NCBI GenBank assembly: GCA_965203835.1
Contig: OZ241919.1
Coordinates: 2,852,001 to 2,916,000 of the forward strand
DNA from: CBDCFV01 sp965203835
Lineage (GTDB): Bacteria; Chloroflexota; Dehalococcoidia; Lucifugimonadales; UBA3495
Reading direction: 5' to 3'
DNA: 64,000 bases
The position numbers were made by a program, and so were the translations under genes. Below the pieces are notes generated by a model that searched no databases, had not been told where the DNA came from, and saw only the letters and a list, made by a program, of their open reading frames with translations. Shown here one piece after another: positions 45,465 through 54,226 of the stretch (its first letter is position 1; the number at the start of each line of letters is the position of its first letter).

Positions 45465-45617
45465 ATTAGCAGGGTTAGCAGAATTAGCATGGGTCAGGTC
45501 ATGGTCTGCGTTCAGCCTTCTTATATCGACAGTCACGGGGTTTACCCTTCAAGAAGCATCTCCCTCGAGGAAACTCGTGCCAATGCAACCTATGCTAATC
45601 CTGCTAATCCTGCTAAT
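45465..45617. repeat. Inverted clusters of TGCTAATCC iterons
   Basis: The right arm (45592-45617) is three tandem copies of a 9-mer, TGCTAATCC or nearly so. The left arm (45465-45490) is the inverted version (ATTAGCAGGGTTAGCAG...). The 26-bp arms match at 24 positions and are 101 bases apart. They lie immediately upstream of the primase gene, so this may be the element's replication origin or a primase/regulator binding site. Confidence 0.75.
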
Positions 45618-45630
45618 CGGCAGGACTTGA

Positions 45631-46830
45631 ATGCCCGAATCTGAGTACAAACCGCCGGACGCGGCGGCGATCGCCGCGGCCACAGGTGTCCGAGTCTCGG
45701 GGAACGGCTGGTACATGTCTCGTGGCGAATGTCACGGGGGAACACACTCCGGGACTGCACTGAATTGGAGGGACGGGACGGACGGCAGGTTGATAGTGAA
45801 CTGCCACGCCGGATGCTCCTCGAGGGACGCGGTGATCGGGCTGGAGCGGCTATCGGGGTTGAAAATCCTTGGCGAAATGAATCAGATCGAGGGCACAAAG
45901 AGAGTAAGACCTGGGAGACAGGGGCCTGTCACAGTGAAAAGGGTCCCCGAGCCGCTGCCGCGGCCTGTCTTGGGCGGTGAACCGGCACCGCAGGACCCTC
46001 CAATCCGGGAAAAGATCGCTGCGCTGCAAGGACAGCATGAAAGTGTGCCATCGGACCCGAGACACCCGGGAAGACGGTGGCTGACTTCCTTCAATGTCTG
46101 GAGGCCGGAGCTCCCGCCGCCTATCTTCCTGCGATGGCTCTCATTGGACTCCAGATTCTGGAGAAACAATCACAATATCAGCGGACCGGACTCTCCAGGG
46201 GCAGCAGGAGCGATAATGGCCCCGCTGGCGCCGCTGCGGGACTGGATCATGGCGTGGCCAAAACTCCCATCACCATGGGGCTTCACGTTTGTCTTTGTGT
46301 CCGAGGACGGAACTCCCGCGACCGGGCCGTCCCGTGGGAGGAAACGGGTGAACAAGAAAAGCTGGGGCGCCAGGAAGGACTCGGTGGTCTGTGTGGGAGA
46401 CCCGAAGGAGCCCGGCGTGTGGATGGTCTGCGAGGGATTGAAGGACGCTCTGGCGCTGGCCTCGAGGTTCGAAGGATGTGCAATTACCACCATCGGGGCG
46501 GACATCGCAACGCACCTGTCCACGGGGTCAACCATTGAACAGATCGCGGCATCAGGAATACCGGCCCGAGTCTATGCGGACCGGGACGAGGCGAGCATGA
46601 CGGGCCAAAGAACTGGTCTGAAGACCGTTGACGCGATCCGGCGGGCCGGGGGCTCGGCACAGCTCCTTCTGCCTCCAGAAGGTATAAAGGACCCAGGAGC
46701 GTGGGCGGGAACGACGGAGTTCCGGGACGTTGGTAGCGCCTTCATGAGCTACAGGGACACTCTCATGGACATCGACCCTCAGTTGCCCGAGTGGGAGGCT
46801 GCCAGGATCGCAACAATCGCGTTGAGCTGA
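45631..46830 (+). CDS. Toprim-domain primase of a mobile element
   Basis: 399 residues. An N-terminal zinc-binding primase motif (CHGGTHSGTALNW ... IVNCHAGCSSRDAV) is followed by a Toprim domain: VWMVCEGLKDALALAS (catalytic Glu), AITTIGADIATHL, and VYADRDEASMTG (DxD). This resembles CHC2/DUF3854-type phage and plasmid primases. AGGA lies 6 bases before the ATG. It probably primes replication from the adjacent iterons. The stop codon lies in the terminal sequence of an IS630 relic, so the 3' end may have been trimmed. Confidence 0.8.
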   Translation: MPESEYKPPDAAAIAAATGVRVSGNGWYMSRGECHGGTHSGTALNWRDGTDGRLIVNCHAGCSSRDAVIGLERLSGLKILGEMNQIEGTKRVRPGRQGPVTVKRVPEPLPRPVLGGEPAPQDPPIREKIAALQGQHESVPSDPRHPGRRWLTSFNVWRPELPPPIFLRWLSLDSRFWRNNHNISGPDSPGAAGAIMAPLAPLRDWIMAWPKLPSPWGFTFVFVSEDGTPATGPSRGRKRVNKKSWGARKDSVVCVGDPKEPGVWMVCEGLKDALALASRFEGCAITTIGADIATHLSTGSTIEQIAASGIPARVYADRDEASMTGQRTGLKTVDAIRRAGGSAQLLLPPEGIKDPGAWAGTTEFRDVGSAFMSYRDTLMDIDPQLPEWEAARIATIALS

Positions 46831-47135
46831 ACCAAAGCCAAGCTCGGGTGCGCATTGTGCAGCACCGGGAATCACGGCGGGAGTCTCGAACCGGTGGTCC
46901 GGCCTTCGACCGGATCGCGATCCGAAGGCGCCGCCTCTCATCGTCTTACCGGCTGGGAATCTGCCGACTATCTACTGCACTGTCGGCTTCCTTACCCAGG
47001 CACAGATTGCCAGTAGACTCTCTGTCTCCTCAGGAACAGGCTCTCCCACCTCTATATGGCCTTATCAGGATCGAAGTCCAGGCTGCATCCCGGCGTGTTA
47101 AGCAGCCGCAGCCCCAGACGGGGAGTCCTCATCTT
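46826..47135 (-). pseudogene. Highly decayed IS630-family relic
   Basis: CTGAACCAAAGCCAAGCTCG near 46827 resembles the IS630 terminal repeat. ACCCAGGCACAGATTGCCAGT (near 46996) and CGAAGTCCAGGCTGCATCCC (near 47072) align with the transposase 3' region of the copy at 42 kb (CCAGGCACAGGTTGCCAGT; GAAGTCCTGGCTGTATCCC) in the same orientation and order. No reading frame survives. Confidence 0.65.
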
Positions 47136-47781
47136 TCATGCCCGTCACCCCAGCCACTCCTTGGTCCTGGGACTGAATAACCCCCTTCCTTCACAAGATT
47201 TATCCTTGGTGCACCCGCAATTTGATTTCGAGTGAGTTCGCGGACGACATTGACAGGACAGGCTAGCAAAGGATTGTCAGCCGGAAGGCATAGGAGACCT
47301 CTTGTGGCTGGCACGCGCGCTTTCGGTTGTGGAATCTGAGAGAAAGGAAGATTCCAGTCACGTCAGTCCTGAAGAGAGCAAGGAGACCTCACCAAAGGTG
47401 CCGCAGCATTTCCCGGAGGAACAGTACGAATGAACAACCGGCAACCTGTGCTGCAATCGCGGTCAACAGGGTACAACACGAACATACACCACAAAAGGCG
47501 GTATAATTGTCCAGAATAGTCCAGTAACATCTTGCCATCGGTGTGGGAATATATGTGGGGAAAAGAGAGATATAGGCTCTAATACAGCTAATATCAGGCA
47601 CAATCACAAAACAATTCTACTCCCACTCTCTCCGCCACTTTTTAGCCCCTAACGCCACCGATGACACTTCGTTAGTAGATGTGTTATTGAGATTGCCCCC
47701 CAAGTTGTATAGACCTAGCCCTTGTAGCCATGTGATGCAAGACATCCATGCTAACTTTGGGACCTATGCTATTATTCGCTC
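47136..47781. other. Intergenic region with promoter of the MoxR/transglutaminase operon
   Basis: About 645 bases, more AT-rich than its surroundings, with no recognisable gene (one 29-codon frame at 47430 is unsupported). Just before the operon, TGCTATTAT (47768-47776) is an extended -10. Transcription would start at about the ATGATG at 47782, so the first mRNA may be leaderless. Confidence 0.45.
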
Positions 47782-50700
47782 ATGATGGCATTGCTCAACG
47801 GCATAGGCCCCCGGGTGGCGCTGCTGGTACTGTTGGCCATCGCGCTGGGGTGCTTATTCTTCCTGTTCGATTTCTTTGTTGAGCTCACTTCCAGCGGCGG
47901 CAACGATTCGCCGTTCACCGGATCGTCCAGAGGAACCGTCCAGGTGGGTAGCGGGGTGTCCCTGATTTCCACACTCGCTGCCGCCGCGTGTATCGTATTC
48001 GCAGCGGGGACCGTCGTGCTCCTTCGTCGCCATTTCAAGGATCACGGCAGGACCGCTACATGGGTCACAGTCGCCGCGATAGCTGTTGCGGCAGCCGTCG
48101 CGGGGTTGGGGCTTTACCTCTTTATTTCGGGGGGACTATTGGGAGGCCTTCCATACGGGGGCGTCCCCTATGCCGCCCACCAAGTAGAAGTTGGAGGTAT
48201 GAATCGCTGGGCTTTGATGTTTGGAGCCGGCATCCTCCTGATGCTGATGTTGGGAGGGGTGACCAAGCCCAAGTTCTCGGTTCTACCATTGGTCCTGTTC
48301 CTGGCTGCCATTCTTGCGCTGGGCCTGTTCGGCTGCTCGGCTGTTCGAGGCCTCAACCTTTTCAATAGTCCTTCGGAGTCACAACCCGCAATGGCCTACG
48401 CAGAGGAAGTCAACGCCCTCCGGCAACTGGGGCCCGCCACCGCGGTGGCTGAAGCGTTGGCTGCGGCAGACCCGGACCTCCTTGCCAGCGCCGTCGAAGG
48501 ACTATCGAAATTGGGAGTAGCGGAAGGCGCGACGACCTTGGCTAATTCCTTGGCCAATGCAGATCCTGAAATCGTAGCCACCGCAGTCGAGGCCTTGGCG
48601 GAGTCAGGTGATCCCGAAGCGGCGTCAACCCTGAGCCAGGCTTTGACGGACGTAGACCCGGAAGTCCTGGCCTCTGTTGTGGAGAACTTCGAGCAGTCGG
48701 CGGACCAGGAGTCCATTGCGGACTTGGCGCAGGCCTTGACCGACGTAGACCCTGGGGTGGCTGCGGGGACCGTGGAGGCACTGGCGGAGTCGGGCGACGC
48801 CAACGCACTGGGGGCGCTGGCTGAAGCCTTGGCGGGCGTAGACGAGGAAGCCTTGTCCGCTACAGTAGAAGCGCTGGCGGAGTCAGGCGACGGTGAAACT
48901 ATTGAGGCGTTGACTGAAGCTTTTGCGGATGTAGACAAGGAGGCATTGTCTACCGCAGCAGCAGCGGTAGCGGAGTCGGGAGACCCGGAAGCAATCGGGG
49001 CGTTGGCCGAAGCCTTGGCGGACGTAGATAAGGAATCTTTGTCGACTGCCGTGGCGGCGGTAGCAGAGTCGGGCGACGATGAATCAATCGGGGCGTTGGC
49101 CGAAGCCTTGGCGGATGTGGATGAGGAAGCCTTGTCGACCGCCGTAGAGTCGCTGGTGGAGTCGGGGGACTACGAGGCGATGGCTCCTTTGACTCAAGCT
49201 TTGAGTGAGAGTGAAGGGGCCGCCGCTCTTGGACCTCTGGCTGAAGCCGTGCTGGAGAATGACGATACAGCAGCAAGGACAGCCTCGGTTGCGGCTTTGG
49301 GAGCGTTGAGCAATCCCGGCGCCTTGGGGCCGCTGGCACAAGCCTTGGGCGACACCGCCCCGGAAGTGCGGGCCGCCGCGGAACAGGCCTTGGCGGAACG
49401 TGGAGCTTCCGTGAGTCCACTGGAGACTGGCGGGAGCCTGGTATCCACCGGCGGGGTTACCGCTGGGGTAAGCCCCTCAGTAACCACTCGCCAAGCGAGC
49501 GAGCCATCCAACACCCCGGTGTTCAGAGTAGCGGGCGCTGCCCGCGTCAAGTATTTGCGAACGGGGGTTGGAGATATATACGCCAACGGCGGCTGGACCC
49601 AGAACCCTTACGTAGACCTGCCCTATGACGGGACCGGCCGGATGCCGGCACTGGTCAAGGGAACCCTCTCCGACCATGTTTCTGCGGGCGCTGACTCATT
49701 ACACAACCCTGAGTCAGCGCTCCTGGCTTGGCCCGCAGAGGGTCATGCGGGGACCGGCGAGCCGGAAGAGGTTACGGTGTTCCCTGTTCCGCCAGCGACT
49801 CAAATGCCAGCGGGGACATTGCCCGTTGGGCTGCATATTGAGTACATACGCGCTGCCGGGACTTACAGGCCTTTCAGCGCCACCTTCCGTAGCGCGACGC
49901 CATTGCCTGAAATTATGTGGGCTGCCCGTCTTCCCGTATTCACACCGTACCAACTGGAGTCTGCCACGTTGTCGCGCGACCCTGTATACACCCAACTGCC
50001 GGACGATGTGCCAATTCGCATTCGGGAGTTGGCCCATTCCATCACCGACGGGCAGGAGGGACCATATCGGAAATCCAAAGCAATCGAATCCTTTCTGCGG
50101 AGCCGGTACGCCTACGCCTTTGCTACACAGGGTTCGGACTCACCGTCACCCGGACAAGACCCGGTGGACTGGTTTCTTTTCGACAGCAAAATGGGCACCT
50201 GCGGCCAATTCAGCAGCGCCTTTGTGGTGTTGGCGAGGTCGGTCGGAATACCTGCGAGAATAGTGTCCGGCTGGGCGGTCTCTCCGGTGGACGGCCCGCA
50301 GACGATACACGCTGATCAAGCACACCAGTGGGCAGAGGTAGCATTCAATGAATTGGGGTGGGTAACCTTTGAACCGACTGCATCAGGAGGAGCCCCGTCC
50401 CGAACGCCAGGATTTGGAGACGTTGATGCCATCGTGGAAGAGGTAGAAATCGCCCCGGGGATCAAAGCGGCGTTGGATGCCGTCGCATCCGAAAATCCCG
50501 GTCTCGCTTCCGTCATTGAGGACAAGGTGGGCACGTTGATCCGGGAGAGGTCGCCGGTTGTGGACCGGTTGGCAGCGGAATTCCCTGACGGCAGACAATT
50601 GACCGGGCAGTCTGCGGAAAAGGTCTTGGAGGCTATAGGGGCTTCCACGGCTCTCTTGGAGAACGGGGGTACGGTCATCGACTGGGGCAGTGATATCGGA

Positions 50701-53700
50701 TGGACTCCGGGGACTACGGCGCAACAGGTGCAGGAGCTACCGGCTACACCTGTTTTCCAAGTCACCGGCGCCCCGGAGGGAGGATACCTGAGAACGGCGA
50801 CCGGAGATACATACGCCAACGGGGAGTGGACCCAGTCGGACGTTGGCGAGTTGCCTTATGAGGGCGGGACCGACGTTGCATCCTTGATTGCCGGGTGGAG
50901 CCCAACCATGGGAGATTCATTGCAACAGGACGACTTGCAAGCTCTGGTTGACGCTGAGGGTGGCGATTTGATCGGTTACAACGAGCTCAGCGTTTCAGCT
51001 CATCCGATGGTTGGAGGTATACCAGCCCAAGGGATGCCGATTTCCCAAGGAGTGGAGCGGATTTCGGTTGACGGGAGCTACGACCCTTTGAGCGCAACTT
51101 TCTCCGGCGAGGGGCGCTTGGAAGAATATGCGTGGCTTGCCAAGGAAGTGGATTTTTCGAGGGAGGCGCTGGTCAACACCGGTGTGCTCGATGTGCCTCC
51201 TTATACGATGCTGCCGGACGATCTGCCCAAGCGTGTTGAGGATTTGGCCCGTTCGATTACCGATAAACACGATGCCCCCTACCTGAAAGCCGAGGCTATC
51301 GAGACATTTTTGCGAGAAGAGTACGCCTATGCCTTCGCTGACGCAGAGTCCGGTATGCCGTCCGCCGGGCAGGACCCGGTGGACTGGTTCCTGTTCGACA
51401 GCAAGGAAGGCACCAGCGGGCAATTCAGCAGCGCTTTCGCCGTGCTGGCCCGGTCGGCGGGTATACCGGCCAGGGTAGTTTCGGGCTGGGCAGTCGGGGA
51501 GTCCGACGAAACCCGAACGGTCTTCTCGAATCAAGCCCACCAATGGGCGGAAGTGGCGCTGCAAGACGTGGGTTGGACTACCTTCGATCCAACCCCCGCA
51601 GGAGGTCCTCCGTCCAGGGTATCCGATGACCCATCGGCGGACACGCCGCCATTCAAAGGGAATCCAAGCGGTGAGGACACGGTTACCGACATAACGGAGT
51701 GGCCGACAAGTACACGGTTAGGGCATCCCTTCGCCTTGGGCGGGACCGTAGCCTCCACGTCCGGGGTCCCCGTCGATGGGATGGAGGTGGAGATTTTTGT
51801 CAACAAGAAAAAGGAACAAGGGGGAGTCAAGGTGGGTTCCAGCTTTACCCGCCAGGGACGGTTCTCATTGGAAATCTTGTTGCCGGACCAATTCGCCAAG
51901 GGCAGCTATCAGATTATTGCCCACGCCATGGGGAGTCCCGGCTATGGGGAATCGTGGAGTGATCCGGAAATCAAGGTGTACTCGGGCACCAGGATCGATC
52001 TGAAAGGTCCTGCCGACATTTCGGTGGGCACCCCTGTTGAATTTCGCGGCCTGTTGTCCGAAGAAACCGGCCGAGCCGTAGCCCACCAGGAAGTGTTGGT
52101 CAAGGTGGATGGATACGCCCTGGACCCGGTATTCACCAACGAGCGAGGGGAGTTCAGCGTCGGAGTCAGCTTCGATGAAACCGGGGACCACGTGGTAACG
52201 GTGGAACTGAAAGACACGGGTTTTCTGCTGGGAAGCAACGGGCTGTTGGGCGTGGAGGTTACCATGCCGAGCCGGCTGGAGTTGGATGAGGTGCCCCCGG
52301 GAAGACCCGGCGAGGAGGTCCCGATCAGTGGGACACTAGAGGACTACTTCGGCAACCCAATAGACGGCCAGACCGTGGAAATTTCGGTAGGTGATGAAGA
52401 TTCACTTAGTGTTGTCACCGACCAAGCGGGCAACTTCAGCTTGGACCACACAATCGACAGTGAGGGAACCCACGACATCGGAGCCGCCTTCACGGGCGAC
52501 GATTCCGGATTGGAACCTTCCGAAGCCTCGACGCCCGCCACTGTCGGGACGCCGCAAATTGACGTCGAGCCGCTTGAGCCTGCGGCGCGGGACGGGGAAC
52601 TGGAGGTCGAAGGGACGGTATCAATTGGAGGGATACCCATCCCCGACACGCCGGTCACAGTCGAAGGAGAGGAAGCGGGACGAACCGACGAGAACGGAGC
52701 TTTCTCCTTCGACTATGAGGTGCCGTCCGGCGTTTCTTTGGGAGACATGCCGCTGGAAATAGGCGCTCCCGCCTTAGAGGCTGTCATTACGGCGCTGGCT
52801 AAAATCATGTCCAATACCAATCTCACCGTTACTCCGTTGGAGGGAGAGGAACCTGGCGACCCTGTACAGGTGGAAGCGCAATTGCTGGATGACGAAGGTA
52901 AGGGTATTCCCGACGCCACGATTCATTACGGTGAGGGGTTGACCGCCGTGACCGACCAGGAAGGGATCGCCATATTCGACCTGGCCGGACTCGATGCCAG
53001 CAAGCTGTCGGAAGCTCTGATGAGCGTGAGATTTGACGGTGATGGATCGAACCTGCCGGCAACCGTGGAGTCTACCCGCGAAAAATCGGGAGCGCGGCGG
53101 CAGGGTAGTATTGATGGCGCCTCCCGAGAGAGTTTGTCAAGCAGATCATCCAACACGACAAGCTCATCGGGCGATGAAGGGTTCAACTGGCTGCTATGGA
53201 TAGGGGTGCCATTGGGATTGGTCCTGGCTTCAGTCGTGGTGTATGTCACGGTCCGGGCCGCCCGCCGTCTGCCCGCACCCACGCGGCGGAGGGTGACAGC
53301 CGAGACTGAGGGGGAAGGGGAAGTAGAAACTGTGCCGGTCCTGCTGGAGCTGAGTATCCCGGAGTTGTATGGGGATGTCGAGAGAGAATGGCAAGTTGGG
53401 GAACAGATACCGCTGCGGTGCTCCTTGGAAGAGGACTCAGGCAGACCGGTAAGAGGAGCGGCGGTGGAGGTATCCTGGGACGGCTTGGAGGAGCCGATGG
53501 TGTTGATCACCGATCGCAGGGGAACATGCTCAACCCACTGGTCCGCAAATACGGTGGGGACCTGCACAGTGACCGCCCACTTTGCCGGCGACGGCACGTA
53601 CTCGCCGGTTACGGCGAGCGCCGAGGTCAGGTTGCAGGCGCCCATACCGGGACACATGATTGCCACCCGCTTGGACATTACCCTCATCAAACCTGCGGAA

Positions 53701-54219
53701 GACTTGCCGTACATCTGGGGAATCGGCGAGCAGGTACCGGTGCAGATCAGGCTGTCGGACATTCTCGGACAGGGCTTGGCCGGCATGGGAGTGACCGCCT
53801 CCTTTGGAGAATCAGGCCAGGTATTGGAGCTTTTCACCGGTCCTGCGGGACTATGCAACACCTCATGGAGCGGCACCGTTCCCGGGACGTATAAGATTGA
53901 GGCTCGTTTCGCAGGAGATGAGCGCTATGCTCCGACGTCAGCCAGGACCGAGTTCGAAGTAGTGGACTTCCGCGAGGAAGTGGTGGACCGGTATAACTCC
54001 TTTTTACCCTGGGTGCGGGAAAGGGAACCCGGCATTTCCGACCACGCGACTCCCAGGGAAATGGAGGTCTTGGTTGTCACCAGTGGAATGAGTATCGACC
54101 AACGGGCCCTGGAAGTGGTGATCGCGAGATTTGAAGAAGCGGACTACAGCCTGCACGAAATCGACCGTCCCCGGTTCGAAGCAATGTATCGCGCTCGACG
54201 GTCAATAGTGGGAGACTGA
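47782..54219 (+). CDS. Giant membrane protein with two transglutaminase domains, HEAT-like repeats, Ig-like domains and DUF4129
   Basis: 2145 residues. Five N-terminal transmembrane helices (to about 195) are followed by tandem 31-residue HEAT-like repeats (about 205-545; ALAESGDPEAxxxLAEALADVD). Transglutaminase-like domain 1 has Cys807 (GTCGQFSSAF), His848 (AHQWAEV) and Glu864. Domain 2 is closely related but has Ser1212 in place of Cys (GTSGQFSSAF), with His1253 and Asp1269. Ig-like domains (about 1300-1780), one transmembrane helix (about 1801-1830), two more Ig-like domains and a C-terminal DUF4129 (about 2065-2140) complete it. It is first in an operon with MoxR and DUF58 genes. This family set resembles TgpA/DUF4129-MoxR-DUF58 loci thought to act in envelope protein processing or assembly. 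Confidence 0.85.
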   Translation: MMALLNGIGPRVALLVLLAIALGCLFFLFDFFVELTSSGGNDSPFTGSSRGTVQVGSGVSLISTLAAAACIVFAAGTVVLLRRHFKDHGRTATWVTVAAIAVAAAVAGLGLYLFISGGLLGGLPYGGVPYAAHQVEVGGMNRWALMFGAGILLMLMLGGVTKPKFSVLPLVLFLAAILALGLFGCSAVRGLNLFNSPSESQPAMAYAEEVNALRQLGPATAVAEALAAADPDLLASAVEGLSKLGVAEGATTLANSLANADPEIVATAVEALAESGDPEAASTLSQALTDVDPEVLASVVENFEQSADQESIADLAQALTDVDPGVAAGTVEALAESGDANALGALAEALAGVDEEALSATVEALAESGDGETIEALTEAFADVDKEALSTAAAAVAESGDPEAIGALAEALADVDKESLSTAVAAVAESGDDESIGALAEALADVDEEALSTAVESLVESGDYEAMAPLTQALSESEGAAALGPLAEAVLENDDTAARTASVAALGALSNPGALGPLAQALGDTAPEVRAAAEQALAERGASVSPLETGGSLVSTGGVTAGVSPSVTTRQASEPSNTPVFRVAGAARVKYLRTGVGDIYANGGWTQNPYVDLPYDGTGRMPALVKGTLSDHVSAGADSLHNPESALLAWPAEGHAGTGEPEEVTVFPVPPATQMPAGTLPVGLHIEYIRAAGTYRPFSATFRSATPLPEIMWAARLPVFTPYQLESATLSRDPVYTQLPDDVPIRIRELAHSITDGQEGPYRKSKAIESFLRSRYAYAFATQGSDSPSPGQDPVDWFLFDSKMGTCGQFSSAFVVLARSVGIPARIVSGWAVSPVDGPQTIHADQAHQWAEVAFNELGWVTFEPTASGGAPSRTPGFGDVDAIVEEVEIAPGIKAALDAVASENPGLASVIEDKVGTLIRERSPVVDRLAAEFPDGRQLTGQSAEKVLEAIGASTALLENGGTVIDWGSDIGWTPGTTAQQVQELPATPVFQVTGAPEGGYLRTATGDTYANGEWTQSDVGELPYEGGTDVASLIAGWSPTMGDSLQQDDLQALVDAEGGDLIGYNELSVSAHPMVGGIPAQGMPISQGVERISVDGSYDPLSATFSGEGRLEEYAWLAKEVDFSREALVNTGVLDVPPYTMLPDDLPKRVEDLARSITDKHDAPYLKAEAIETFLREEYAYAFADAESGMPSAGQDPVDWFLFDSKEGTSGQFSSAFAVLARSAGIPARVVSGWAVGESDETRTVFSNQAHQWAEVALQDVGWTTFDPTPAGGPPSRVSDDPSADTPPFKGNPSGEDTVTDITEWPTSTRLGHPFALGGTVASTSGVPVDGMEVEIFVNKKKEQGGVKVGSSFTRQGRFSLEILLPDQFAKGSYQIIAHAMGSPGYGESWSDPEIKVYSGTRIDLKGPADISVGTPVEFRGLLSEETGRAVAHQEVLVKVDGYALDPVFTNERGEFSVGVSFDETGDHVVTVELKDTGFLLGSNGLLGVEVTMPSRLELDEVPPGRPGEEVPISGTLEDYFGNPIDGQTVEISVGDEDSLSVVTDQAGNFSLDHTIDSEGTHDIGAAFTGDDSGLEPSEASTPATVGTPQIDVEPLEPAARDGELEVEGTVSIGGIPIPDTPVTVEGEEAGRTDENGAFSFDYEVPSGVSLGDMPLEIGAPALEAVITALAKIMSNTNLTVTPLEGEEPGDPVQVEAQLLDDEGKGIPDATIHYGEGLTAVTDQEGIAIFDLAGLDASKLSEALMSVRFDGDGSNLPATVESTREKSGARRQGSIDGASRESLSSRSSNTTSSSGDEGFNWLLWIGVPLGLVLASVVVYVTVRAARRLPAPTRRRVTAETEGEGEVETVPVLLELSIPELYGDVEREWQVGEQIPLRCSLEEDSGRPVRGAAVEVSWDGLEEPMVLITDRRGTCSTHWSANTVGTCTVTAHFAGDGTYSPVTASAEVRLQAPIPGHMIATRLDITLIKPAEDLPYIWGIGEQVPVQIRLSDILGQGLAGMGVTASFGESGQVLELFTGPAGLCNTSWSGTVPGTYKIEARFAGDERYAPTSARTEFEVVDFREEVVDRYNSFLPWVREREPGISDHATPREMEVLVVTSGMSIDQRALEVVIARFEEADYSLHEIDRPRFEAMYRARRSIVGD

Positions 54220-54226
54220 GCAAGGT

